Of a stretch of DNA of 32,958 nucleotides, positions 1 to 26,765 are shown piece after piece. The notes under the pieces are model-generated. The model ran no database searches. It was not told the origin of the DNA and saw only the letters and a program-made list of their open reading frames with translations. A program made the position numbers and the translations under genes. The number at the start of each line of letters is the position of its first letter. The first letter of the stretch is position 1. The stretch is from Acanthaster planci (Eukaryota > Echinodermata > Asteroidea > Valvatida > Acanthasteridae), in NCBI RefSeq assembly GCF_001949145.1, contig NW_019091384.1, positions 1,415,628 to 1,448,585 on the forward strand, given 5' to 3'.

Positions 1-947
1 TGAGTATATAGTTGATTGTGATGCGTGCCCTCTTGCTACTGCTGGTTTTTGAACCAAATAAAATAGAACCTTTTGCAACCAGGAATAGTTTGGTCCTGGC
101 ACCAGCCCAGCAGAAGTAATGCTGAAGTCTATGAATGCAGCGGCAGTAAATCGTCTGAAACTTCTGTTCTGCAACGCCTTTGCGCCGCGATTGCACGTAT
201 GACGTGCTGCGTGTGGCCAATACATCTGGACAACCCCATGACTTGACATTGGTTCTGCGTACAAGATCTAAATCAGCACGTGCTTTCATGCATTGCATCG
301 TAGAGGTACGTGTAAGTCCTGAATATGCATCCCACGCGTATGACGTGCCGAGTGTGTTGGTGTGTGTATACGCATTACGTTACTATGAATATGCAGTACT
401 GATTTTTCTGATTGGTCATTGGTAGTTGTGACACCAGCAATGTCACGGTTGTGATTTCGTGTTTGGTTCGCATGCTACGGGTTGCACTACACCAAATACG
501 CACCCGTCGAAAACATTGCAAAATCAGACCAAAATAGTGCTGCCTGTTGACTCTTGGAAAGAGGTTGACCTCCGTTTTTTCACTGGAAATTCAGGATTGT
601 GGCCAGAAGATCACTTTTTGTTTCAATTTTAAGGGGGAGGTAGCCATGAAAATTATTTGTATTCGCCTTTCCCCAAAGATACCTCCAAACTACAAATAGT
701 AATAAAACTACATGTATGCGCTCAGCTCTGAATTTAGCCGCCTGCCACTTTTGAAAGAAATACCCCGAATTGGAAATTATCAGTCCCAAATTTGGAATTT
801 ATAGAAATATTTCTATGAACCTTCCTGATTATGGCATGTCTTATTGTAAAATCCCCGTGGGATCACCAAATATTAATGAGCTCACATGCAGAAATACAAC
901 CATTTGGTGGAATGCATCCCACGGGTACTGGACACAGTCGAGAATGA

Positions 948-1076
948 ACATGTACTGTATGTACATGTACATTTCGCCGGGTGTACGTGTACATGTACAT
1001 GTACATACATGTACATACATGTATGTGCGTGTACATGTGCATACTGCATAAAACGTACATGTACATACATGTAATT
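948..1076. repeat. ACATGTAC palindromic low-complexity tract
   Basis: Dense overlapping ACATGTAC and TACATGTA units, interrupted only by a short CG-containing stretch near 977-990. The sequence is largely its own reverse complement, so open frames of similar composition (Cys, Thr, Val, His, Met and Tyr repeats) appear on both strands. These are not genes. Confidence 0.85.
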
Positions 1077-1710
1077 TGTTCATAATGACATTTTTTTTTC
1101 TGTCTCTTGGATTGTGAATAAAACAAACCATTTTCAGCAGGTAACCATTTTGTGTGTTTAATTTGCTGGAGTAGAGTTATACTCATGAATATTCTTGAAA
1201 CTCTGATTCCCATGACCATTTATGAGTACTCATCAGTTATCAAATAACAGTCAGCACCGAGGGCACACTTATGCATGATGTTGGAGCAGAAAACACTAAT
1301 GCCAAAAAAGAATGTTGAAATTTAGGGGAAGACGCGGACTAGTGAAAATGCTGGCAGATTCGTAAAAAGCCATCACTGCTGGTCCTGCTGGCAAGTGAGA
1401 AAAAAGTTAAGGGCAAACCCTGCATTGTCACTAAAATTTCTTTTCAAGTACACTATTAAACAAATACACTTGTAGACAGTAACAGTAGTCCATTTGCGAG
1501 GATCCAAGGACCTGGAATGAAAATAGTTTGTCTAGGAAATGTAACTTCAATATTTTGTTTATTTTTTTAAATGTTTTGTTCAGTGGGCAGGCGTAACTGG
1601 TAAAATACCATAAATAGGTTTTGTGAAAATAAGATGCATCGGAATCCACTTAGTGTAAGATCAAGAGTTTAATTGAACTAGTAATAAATATTCTTAGGCA
1701 AAACAGTTAA

Positions 1711-1782
1711 GAATTTAAACCAGTTATAAATATGCAACAAAATGTTGTGAATTTAAGCTAGTTACATGCAACAAAATGTTGA
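1711..1782. repeat. Imperfect tandem duplication, 38 and 34 bp
   Basis: Two adjacent copies begin with GAATTTAA and end with GCAACAAAATGTTG. The second copy lacks four bases in the middle. Intronic and non-coding. Confidence 0.75.
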
Positions 1783-2037
1783 GTGCCTCAACTTCTGATT
1801 TCAAGTTGCGACTCTGTGTTTGAGATCATAGCCAGAGTAGTGAGTGATTCTGTCCAAGATTGTCACAAAAAAAGTGAAGTTAAAGTTGTGAGACTTTTCT
1901 CTGTTAAAAGAAAAATCCTAGGATTATATGTACACGTATCTGTGCTGTTAATTTACCGCTCAAGATATTTGAGCGGCATATTTCTTCCTTCGTTGTACTC
2001 CTCCATTGAACTCGCTTTTGCTTCTCATCTGAACAAG

Positions 2038-18145
<16,108 letters not shown>

Positions 18146-18840
18146 CCCCTCGTGCCCGTGTATCCTACTTTACACCCCAAGAGGAGGGTACCAGACTTCT
18201 TGTTCAGTGTTTGGTATTCTTTGGGTTTCTCTTTTTCAGTACATGAAAGTGAAACAGCTGTGCCACTGAATAATATGGAGTAAGGCAGGCTCATATCTGG
18301 TGTCAAAACAAATACCAACATGAAATCGAGGCATGATTAAATACTTTTGCTGTGTATTCACAGAAGTTGAACACATTCAATTTGCTGCAGTTTCACATTT
18401 GCCTGAAGTATGAACCATCCTGTAGCAAGTTGGTTTCACTGATCTTCACTGCAGAAAGGAGGACTGGCCTTCATATAGCCGGACACTAACTCAAGCAGTA
18501 ATGTATATGTGTAGCATTAACTGCTAGTCTTTTTTTTTCTTAGCATAAAATTGGCACCTATAGCCTAAATTGCTTGATTGCAGCTGATTAAAGTGAATGA
18601 AATCTCCAGCGTTATGAAGATGGAAGGGAGTACTGCTCTCTAAACGAAAGTGATTGTCGCTGGAATCCAGCTTCAGTGGTACCATACAGGATTATGTCTG
18701 CTACGAACATTTTAGACTTAACCTTTGATCCGTCTTTATAATCAGCAGGTGGCTTTTAAAATGTTGGCCTCAGTGATATGGTATTTACAACTAAAAGAGA
18801 AGTCAAAAGGTTTTCATGAAAAATAAAAACACCTGTTTGG
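18146..18840 (+). other. UGP2: UGP2 3' UTR (probable extent)
   Basis: Non-coding sequence follows the TAA. The first convincing AATAAA is at 18822-18827, preceded by AT-rich sequence, so the transcript may end soon after. Further AATAAA hexamers (for example 19071-19076) mean a longer 3' UTR is possible. The extent is inferred. Confidence 0.4.
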
Positions 18841-19364
18841 AATGATTGTGTTTGAAGTACATCTTGCACATGCATGACATCTGTTTATCCTATTCACAAA
18901 TTCAGTATTTTCTGTGCAAAGCATAAATAACCACTAACATAGTTCATTAAATTTTGACACCTTTAAAGCCCAACTCCAACGGTCGTGAAAAAAATGGGGA
19001 ACACAGTTGAATATACTCACGTGGCATCTAAGTAATAAGTTATATTTGTAAAGGGGCACTGTGACTTCTGAATAAATATTAACAATGCGATAAAAAAAAT
19101 GGATCAATTCTGCTGGTTTTTCAAAAATTTCCACGTTTATACTGTTGGTGGCGCTATGGAGAAATACTTTTTTCAGTGACCTACTGCCGTGGAAATGAAA
19201 AACATCATGACCTCGCAGGACCTGGTTTCCTGGATATGTTTTCGTACAAAGGCCAGCACACCTGAGCTGCCAGCCTCGCCTGACACTTTTTTCGGAATAA
19301 AATAACAAAATAAAAAACATTGAAAACATCTGTCCTTCACTCTGAACTTACCAAGCCATATTTA

Positions 19365-19490
19365 TCAATTGATCATGGTCTCCTTCACCGCCTCGTTCAC
19401 TAGCAGTGGCCCCATCATCAGCCCGATCGGGATCCCGTCAGTGCTCCGGGGGCACGATGGGTTCAAAGGGGTACGGCTCTGCGCCTCGTA
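19365..19490 (-). CDS. Possible terminal coding exon of an unidentified minus-strand gene
   Basis: A GC-rich island in AT-rich DNA. On the minus strand it reads YEAQSRTPLNP, then GIPIGLMMGPLLVNEAVKE, and ends MIN plus TGA. It is preceded by a plausible pyrimidine-rich acceptor (CACTCTCCCAAG, or TTACAG slightly upstream). No partner exons were found to the right and no family is recognised. It could be an exon remnant or chance. Confidence 0.25.
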   Translation of the reverse strand, partial: YEAQSRTPLNPSCPRSTDGIPIGLMMGPLLVNEAVKETMIN

Positions 19491-22400
19491 CTTGGGAGAG
19501 TGTATAACTGTAACTACACACGTTACTATACTACATGTAATTATGTGCATTGACCTGACCATGCCTGCTCAGTGTGTACATGCACCAGCTGGAGAACTGT
19601 TTTCACGGTGCTAAGTCGATAAAATCCTGGAAAAGCCGTATTCATGAGATGTAAATGAAGTGATGGCGACATGCTCCTTTCACGAAAGCTAGCCATGGCG
19701 CTTGGCAGAAACGGGTCTCATAAGTGATTTTTTTTAAACCAAAAAATATTGCTGAATCCAGGTTTATGTGGTATAAATGTCTATAATGGGATCCAAGTAA
19801 ACATACTACGGCCAGATTTCTTATTTTTTCCACCGTTGGGCTTGCTCTTTAAACGAAATAGCATTTGTTTAAATCCTTCCTTTGTGCAGATGTACCTGTT
19901 TCCTTCTGTAAACAAGGAACTGAATGAATACCTGTGAAAATACCCATTGAGCTGTCTTTCCACATCCGTGTTTCAGTCTTCTCTGTGTCTGTAACATGAT
20001 TAGGCTTATCACAAAAAGGACTCAACAACATGTTATGAAAATGCAGCGTTCATTGTCTTTTTTTAAAAGAAGGTTTTTCCTCCTAATGGAACACTGAATT
20101 TTGTACTGACTCTAAAAGACCAAGGTGCTGGGATTATGCTGCAGAGGTAATATTTTTAAACTTCCAGGAAAGTGTGTGCAGGACAGTGTGTGTGGACAAA
20201 TCAGTAAACCTTAAAATCCAATTCACTGCCGATGGGTTCCTTCCTGAAATACTCTGAATTAGTAAAAGTGAAGTTGGATCCTCCTTAAGGCTTGTCCATT
20301 CATGACATGAAGTGTCATAAAATTAGGGTATATATTTGCTTGACCGGTCTTAAACATGTGTTTAAGACTAGCTCAGGAGACCAAACGCTGATAACGCCCT
20401 CGCCAGACCAGCCAAGCTCACATTTATTCCCATTCATTCATACCGTTTTTAGTCAGAGAGTCAAAAGAAGGCAATACAATGTGTATGGTGGATTTCCACG
20501 ATTTTGTTTTAAAATTTTACTTTCATTTTCCTTGTTTAAGTTGTCCAAAAGAATCTCCTTTTATGGACTTGACTCTCAACCAATCAGAATCAATTATGCT
20601 GTCTCGTATCCAGTTAACAGCACGTGAAATTCACAGCAGGCATTATCAAATGTTAAGACACAGTCAAGTTGCACCTAGTTGAATAGGGAGACTGTTTAAG
20701 GTATTTATGAATAGTTATATTTCTCCCGTGTTTTACTTTTTTTTTGATGTGCAGTGCACTGGGGTTTAGTATTATTTAGAGAGGCATCTACATTTTCAGT
20801 TTGCATTTTACATCATTATTTATTTCTTTGTTCTCCCTAGCCTTTCATTTTGGGGCTGAGGCTATTGCTAAAAGAAGATACATCTTGTGTCAAGAGACAG
20901 GAGGGTATGCATGTACCAAAAAAAATCATCACTGGGGGGTGTGATGCATTAGCATTGCTGAGTGCATGTGTAGTGGTCATTTTTGCCCTTGTAGAGAGTT
21001 ACGAGGTTGTGCTCGTCCCCTACCCTGCCTTGAGAGATGAATAAAGCTGATTCCCTAAAGTTAATTGTTCATTTCAAAGACAGCTTTTCTTGCTTTCCAC
21101 TTTAGGGAGTGTCTGAAAGCATTGGAAGTTCCTTTTTTTGCCTGGAATACTATTTGGCAAGTTTTATTTTCCTAACGAGCACGTGCCGGGAGTGTGCCCC
21201 TTTAATACAGCTAGATTGTGTGCTTGTATGCCTGCAGGAAAGTGACCAGATTTCCCATTTGTTAGCCTTTTGTGAGTTAACTTTGAATAAATCTGGCACA
21301 CATAGTTCTCTGATTGCACATACATTGTAGATATAACAATTTGGGTACAATGTTGGTATACCTCGTGATTTGGGCAAGCTTTTGCATGGTGACCACCATG
21401 TCTGGAATGGACGGGGTCCTTTGTGTCCTTACCATTGAAAACAGTGTTTTGGTGGAAGGCGTCTGTTATGTAACCAAGCAAAAGCTTGCCCGAATCTCAA
21501 GGTATAGCAACAGCGTCTTTAGAATGGAGAACCAAATTTTTATGTCCATGTGAATTTAAGGAACTGCAAATTTAACCCACAAAAGGCTTATTGGAACAGG
21601 TATTATGTCCATTGCAGATGTTAAAAGGGTTTCCTCAGATGTGATTCTAAACACTCCATACGTTTTTATTCATCCCACATGGAGAGTTATTTTTGTATAG
21701 CGTAGAATTAGTTCGGTTCAAGATTTAACTGTAAGTGTTGAGCGGCATATTGGAAACTATAAATTTACATATCCAAAGAAAATGCATAATATGTCAGTGT
21801 TTTGGGTATTAAATGCATGTCGTATCTTCCCTTCTGAATAAAACGACGTAGTCCTAAAATCTAAAAATTTGTTACTGGTGTTGTGACTGTGGTTCGTTTT
21901 GTGTCTGAACACTATGCAGTTTGTGTTTGGCCCACTGGGTTGGAGTCAAGTCTGATTTATAATATAAGGTGAATACAACCCCATGCCGTAATTGAAAGAG
22001 ACGAGGCAGGGGAAGATGTCCGACAGGTTTCACCGAAACCTAATTCGCATATCAAATAAGCATACTTCACTTAAAGAAGCGATAACTGCCTAACCTCCTT
22101 TATCAAGGATGAAATCAATGTGATCGTCAATTATGTAACTCCTCTGATATAATAAGTATGTGAATCCAGGTCGGAGTGTCCAGTAGGCAACAGCAAAGCA
22201 AATTTTCTGAGAAATATACTCTGCATTTTTATTTGTTTCCAGTGTGTCCTTGTTTGTGGTCAAATGAACATTCTGAACAGCAGGTGGGGTACTTGTGCTT
22301 GAGATTTGAAATGCATTGTTTGCTATTTAAGAGTAGACATGTTGTCAGCAGCTTAAACAGAACAAACACTGGAATGGCGAAAAGAATGAACAGGCTCGTA

Positions 22401-22919
22401 ATGAAGAATGTAAGGTATAAGTACTGTAAACCGAACACGCAAACGCCGCTATTGTAAAGAATATACCCTTCATTCCATTGTTTGCCATTTTCGTTTTGTT
22501 TTCCGTTCTGCTGAGTAATATATATCCCAAAATAGACTAGGATTTCTCAGACAAATTCCAGACCTTTAGTTCCGGGATCAGAAAAGTTCAGGGCAAGCCT
22601 CCAGGGTAAATGGAGCCGATATAGCATGCAAAAAAACCCTTAACAGCCGAGGGCTCCGGAATCCGACTCCTGGTGATAAATGTAGGCCTATTTAATTAAA
22701 AGAGCAAGCCCCTTCCAGTGTCACAAAATGGCACACGATCTCTGGTCACGTAAGGGAAGCCGTTTCCAAAAAAAATGTTTGAGTTGTATCACAACACAAC
22801 TGGATCGGCAATGTTCAAATGATATGCTAGATCTAGGGTCGGATTGATTAAAAGATAATAAGGACGGTCTCCCAACTTTTTCCGCCGAATTGCCTTCTGG
22901 TGGGATTCGACTGATCTTA

Positions 22920-23035
22920 AAGTGGCTATCGTCTCAGAAAGGTTGAGTAAGGTTTGCGCGGTGAAACTAGTACGTCTTTCTCCGCTTTTCACCTCTGCGG
23001 CCCAGGTTCAATTCCCGGCTCATTCTACTTTTGGA
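22920..23035 (+). mobile_element. tRNA-derived SINE-like fragment (different family)
   Basis: GGTTCAATTCCCGGCTC (23004-23020) is a strong pol III B box in tRNA-like context (CCTCTGCGGCCCAGG before it). TGGCTATCGT (about 22923) is at best a partial A box and lies farther away than in a tRNA. The sequence after it differs from the two intronic SINE-like copies. The boundaries are guesses. Confidence 0.4.
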
Positions 23036-23650
23036 TCAGGTTTTCAGTCTCTGCATCATTCTGTGGAGTTTTTATACAGAAAATGCTATCGGCTTCTGCA
23101 GTCTGGCCTTCCGAGCATTTTCGTAGATTCTCTCGATTGAGTTTCCATGCGTGCACAATCGGGAGGTAAAATCATAGGGTCGCTCTGGCTGTGGACAAGT
23201 TAGTGTCAGCAACATGCCTTAAAATCTATTAAACAAGGCAGCGGTATTGTTTCGTAGTGTTCTGTTTCAGGTAGTTCTTTGATGCCTATCAACTGATTCT
23301 GTGATACCGTTGTATTGCCAACTTAGGTCAACCGTGAAAGTCACTTGTGCTTCAACTCAGCGAATCGGCACAAATATTCCAGAGACTAAGTTACTCTCAC
23401 AAGCCATTCCTTGAAAATAAATGTTACAAATTGTAAGACCACACAGTTCTTTACTCTGATACCATCATTAGAGCCAGTCTGGGTACATGATGATGGAATA
23501 GACGTATCAACTCAAGAACTCGGTCCATGTAAAGGCTCTAGGATAAGGTAACTTTTGTTCAGGTTTACTGTTCCGTAGCGTTATACATTGCGAAAGACCT
23601 CAAGTTTGACTGGGGGTCTGAACCAACAGGCCCTACTCCGATTTTCCACG

Positions 23651-23803
23651 ATGGACACATCAACGCTTCGCCCGTTCTCTTCGCCAAGTGTCCTTGATAT
23701 CCAAGACCAGATAATGTCAAGCCTTTTGACAGAGTTAGTGAAATCCACCACTGACTGTCCTGATGTTTTCATGAGACAGTCTGGGAAGCGAACTTTTCCC
23801 TAG
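23651..23803 (+). CDS. Short ORF upstream of the 193-codon ORF
   Basis: ATG-initiated, 50 codons, starting MDTSTLRPFSSPSVLDIQDQ and ending KRTFP plus TAG. It lies 87 bases upstream of, and in the same frame as, the ORF at 23891, in locally GC-richer sequence. It could be an upstream ORF, part of an exon, or chance. An opposite-strand frame of similar length also exists here. Confidence 0.2.
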   Translation: MDTSTLRPFSSPSVLDIQDQIMSSLLTELVKSTTDCPDVFMRQSGKRTFP

Positions 23804-23890
23804 AACCTAAGCCGCTGCAGCGAATAAATAAGGTCACTTTTGGGGAAAGAATTCGGATCTGAGATCGTGGGAGAAAAATAAATCGAAGAT

Positions 23891-24472
23891 ATGATCGAGA
23901 AACCGAATGTGTACTCCCGTCGTGTACAGAAAGCCTTGCGAATTAACGAAGCTGAATCTGTTTTGCTCCGTGAGCGATTACATCACTTGGAAACTCAGCG
24001 GAGACTCATGACACTACGTACCGAGAACCGACAGGAGTCACTCCGCAGTGCGCTTCGCTCCATCCGACAAACCACGGGGACTCTGTTCCCCCAAGAGCCC
24101 GATCCACAGGAGCACTCAAGGGTGACTTTCTTCTTGTACGGTGCCCCCGTTGCCCAGGCCAACAGACATCTCCGGTACCCATACCGTCACGTCTTCATTA
24201 GGAACGCGAGGCCTCGAGAAACGGGCATTACATCGCCCAACTGTGCTTGCCAGCCGTCAGTCCGTCGACACGGCTCAGAGCAGCACATCAGCGCCCGGGG
24301 TTGTTGCTCCTGCCGATGCCAACCGTTGCGCCTGCCGGAACTGCCCCGAGCGGAGCCAGGATTCAGCGTGTACTTCTCGGAGATGTCTGCTGCAAGTTCT
24401 TCATCACCGACACCATCATCAGATTGGAGGAAGACCTCTTCTATGGCAGTGCCTGCAATAAAGAAAAGATGA
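23891..24472 (+). CDS. Hypothetical Arg-rich protein with N-terminal coiled coil, 193 residues
   Basis: An ATG-initiated ORF in a GC-rich island of otherwise AT-rich DNA. Residues ~10-65 are strongly helical and charged, with spaced leucines (RINEAESVLLRERLHHLETQ, then RRLMTLRTENRQESLRSALR), consistent with a coiled coil. A basic, Cys-containing middle part follows. The tail is Ser/Pro-rich and ends AIKKR plus TGA. No known family is recognised. The end overlaps an AATAAA (24457-24462). Two overlapping open frames on the same strand leave the true frame of the 3' half uncertain, and a splice inside the ORF cannot be excluded. It may be a lineage-specific single-exon gene or a first exon. Confidence 0.42.
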   Translation: MIEKPNVYSRRVQKALRINEAESVLLRERLHHLETQRRLMTLRTENRQESLRSALRSIRQTTGTLFPQEPDPQEHSRVTFFLYGAPVAQANRHLRYPYRHVFIRNARPRETGITSPNCACQPSVRRHGSEQHISARGCCSCRCQPLRLPELPRAEPGFSVYFSEMSAASSSSPTPSSDWRKTSSMAVPAIKKR

Positions 24473-24807
24473 TGCATCTCTTACGGGATTACATTCTGCA
24501 TGCAACAAGTCTCTTCTGTGTTTACGAAATTGTCAACTAGTCAATTGGCTTCTAGTATAAGTTCGCCATTAAATCAAATTAAAACGTCAATTATCATAAA
24601 CCTGAACCCGTATACTTCAACTTTTGAATTGCAATTCGCGAGTCTTCGGCTGCGTCCAAACTAAAAATCTCGGCCTTGAGGTTTTCGGGGGAGCTCTGCA
24701 GTCTGTAACGAAATTAACTGTGAGAATTTATGCATCTAAATTTACACCATGTGTAAAAAGTTACAGAGGCGTCACGAAGTCAAACTTCAAGGTTTGGCAC
24801 ATAAGCA

Positions 24808-24982
24808 CACGGGCGGATCCAGGAATTTTTTTGGGGAGGGGATCAAGCCGGAGATTTGTTGGTGTTGGTGCACCTTTGAACTCATTCGTAATTTTTTATT
24901 ATATTCTTCATTTCTTTAACTTTTTGTTTTGTCTCAGAGCGGAGGGGTGTGTTCCAACCCCCACGCCCTGGATCCGCGCCTG
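24808..24982. mobile_element. Small terminal-inverted-repeat element with GGATCCAGG ends
   Basis: The left end CACGGGCGGATCCAGG (24808-24823) and the right end, reverse-complemented CAGGCGCGGATCCAGG (24967-24982), are near-identical. They enclose ~145 bases that begin TTTTTTTGGGGAGGGG and end in C-rich sequence, so the ends pair as a hairpin. There is no coding capacity. Target duplications were not resolved. Confidence 0.6.
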
Positions 24983-26701
24983 AATATGATTGCACGAAGT
25001 ATATTGGTTCTAGCAATGTAAATACTTTTGTGCTACAGCCTTCATTAGCCATGGAGCACCTGTCTGCCCTATAGCTTGTATTATATTGCCAGGCGGGTTA
25101 ATTTTCCATGGTTTGAGGTAGCCCTCGTAATTAAAACAAAAGAATAAATGAAAAAAATATTTAAACAAAAAAATTAGAAATCACCATTATGACTACAATT
25201 ACTATGCCCTGTTCTAGGGACTGATTTCCATGTTCGTTTGAAATCAGTAAAATGGAATAATTTTGTGAGTATCCGCCTCGAGCAGCCCCCTCCGACTATG
25301 CACAAATCTAAACGAGAAAAGTTGTACATGAATTGGTAGTCTAGCAAAGACTTTGCTGTAAAGTGGTATACTCTATAAACCAACCCTGGCGATTCCTTCC
25401 CTCATCTCCCGTCTTGATAGGCAGCATACCCAGAATTCGAAGCCATTCTTACTCCACCATGGAGGCGAGTCTAAAAGATGATGGCAAGGGGCGGGTCAAA
25501 TGTCTTTTTATCTTAATTCCACTATTTTCTTGGGTTTTTCAAGTTCCTAGTTTCGGGGGGGGGGCAATTTCATACGGGGGTGTGTGCCTATCCACCCTGG
25601 TTACGCCAATGGACGCCTGGTCAAATTACCTTAATTTAGAAGGGCAGGTTCAGTGCAAGATTTTTGGGGAGGAGATCAGTTGGGGCTAAAGTTAGGAGTT
25701 TCTTTTTGTAACCTTTTATGGCCTTTTTTCACATGTTGGGAAAGGAATGGAGCTGAAATATTTGTCAAATTGCCCTCGGGGGAGGAACATGGCTGGCCCT
25801 TTTTGCCCTCTTTTAATCCGTCAGTAAATAGTCGCAACATTTCTGCGAATTGATTCAAATACGAACTAGCACTCAATCAGGCTGACAACATGATATATCC
25901 CTGTTGTGGCGGTCTGGATAACTGCACAATCTGTATTACTCCCACTATCCTTTCTTGGCTTGCAGCGTGATCACAAGTACTGACGACCATGACAAGAAGC
26001 CCGGGCCGAGGTCATTTATGAAATTATGCCTGCGGGTCTATTGCAGCTTTTAAAAAGTCCGTGTATTATGTTCTCATCGGATTGAATTTGTTATTATTGA
26101 GCGCTCAGGTTTAGGAATAATTCAATTCGAAGAAAGTAGACCTTTTTTCTCTTTCAGTTAAAAAATAGAGCGAAAGCCGGTTTCATTGTCTTTGGAATCC
26201 TCTTGTGTTAAATACTGCCCTCTGAAGCTCGAACATGTCAAAGCATTTTAGTCAGATACCCTGTTTCAATTGACCTAGACTTCATTTCGTTCTATGTGGC
26301 AGTGTTTTATTGGATAAAATATTAGCGCCTACTGTGCAGGTAGGGCACTTTGAACCAATGGGCATAAATCTTTCATTCATATTGTTACGTATCATTTTGC
26401 CAGTACAAAATCGTGCAGTACTCTGGCATTACGAAGTCACGTACGTACCGTGTATTTTATCATGTACAATGTCGCATGAGCCCTATGTTATGTATGTACA
26501 CACGTATACCGGGATGGCATGTACCTCTGTACCTGTATGTTTACTTCGATTAGTTAGGGGTGATTGTTGCATTGTAAATGATTTTTCACTCTAAATTAAA
26601 CAGGTTAAGCTCATTAACCAATGTGGTCCCGTATTGATGGTTATTGTCAGCTCTGCCATGTCTGTCGTGTCTGTTACTAGGTGCCCTCATTCATTGACAC
26701 A

Positions 26702-26765
26702 ATGAAAACTGAAGATTTAATCCAAAGAGTAACCGTTGCCTGCCTGTGCTGCCTTCTCTGTATCG
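26702..26765 (+). CDS. SEL1L: SEL1L exon 1, signal peptide
   Basis: The ATG at 26702 has A at -3, and an in-frame TAG lies 7 codons upstream (26678-26680). It reads MKTEDLIQR, then the hydrophobic VTVACLCCLLCIG, a plausible signal peptide continuing into VDHFAGA on the next exon, with likely cleavage near AGA. The donor is GTAAGT at 26766, after one base of a Gly codon. Linkage to the Gln-rich exon rests on phase and on the signal-peptide logic. Confidence 0.75.

Larger units (their letters stand above)
1..2037 (+). other. UGP2 intron sequence upstream of the first visible exon
   Basis: No exon matching the missing UGP2 N-terminus (for example the LNGGLGTSMG loop) could be found here, so the 5' exons are presumably left of the window. 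The stretch holds the ACATGTAC tract (948-1076), a 38-bp duplication (1711-1782) and a short direct repeat built around CGTATGACGTGC (about 196 and 337). Open frames here look non-coding. Confidence 0.6.
18841..26701. other. Intergenic region between UGP2 and SEL1L
   Basis: About 7.9 kb. It contains a possible minus-strand terminal exon (19365-19490), a SINE-like fragment near 23.0 kb, an unrecognised ORF (23891-24472) and a small terminal-inverted-repeat element (24808-24982). The SEL1L promoter must lie near its right end, but no TATA box or clear ER-stress element of the CCAAT-N9-CCACG type was found. Other open frames look random or start at TTG or GTG. Confidence 0.6.

Noticed and set aside
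770-1219. Several overlapping ORFs on both strands
   Set aside because: Produced by the palindromic ACATGTAC tract, with Thr/Cys/His/Val repeats on both strands.
18934-19329. 131-residue minus-strand ORF
   Set aside because: AT-rich, no recognisable domain, composition like the flanking non-coding DNA; considered chance.
20838-21044. Possible exon after the CTCCCTAG acceptor
   Set aside because: A good acceptor, but the following frames are short, there is no partner exon or family match, and the open frame begins at TTG rather than ATG.
22229-22438. Hydrophobic minus-strand ORF resembling a membrane protein
   Set aside because: The hydrophobicity follows from T-rich DNA; no conserved motif and no splice context.
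25363-25689. ORF with a good initiation context at 25459 (CACCATGG)
   Set aside because: The translation after the first ~12 residues is hydrophobic and Gly-rich from G-run DNA, with no suitable donor or family resemblance.
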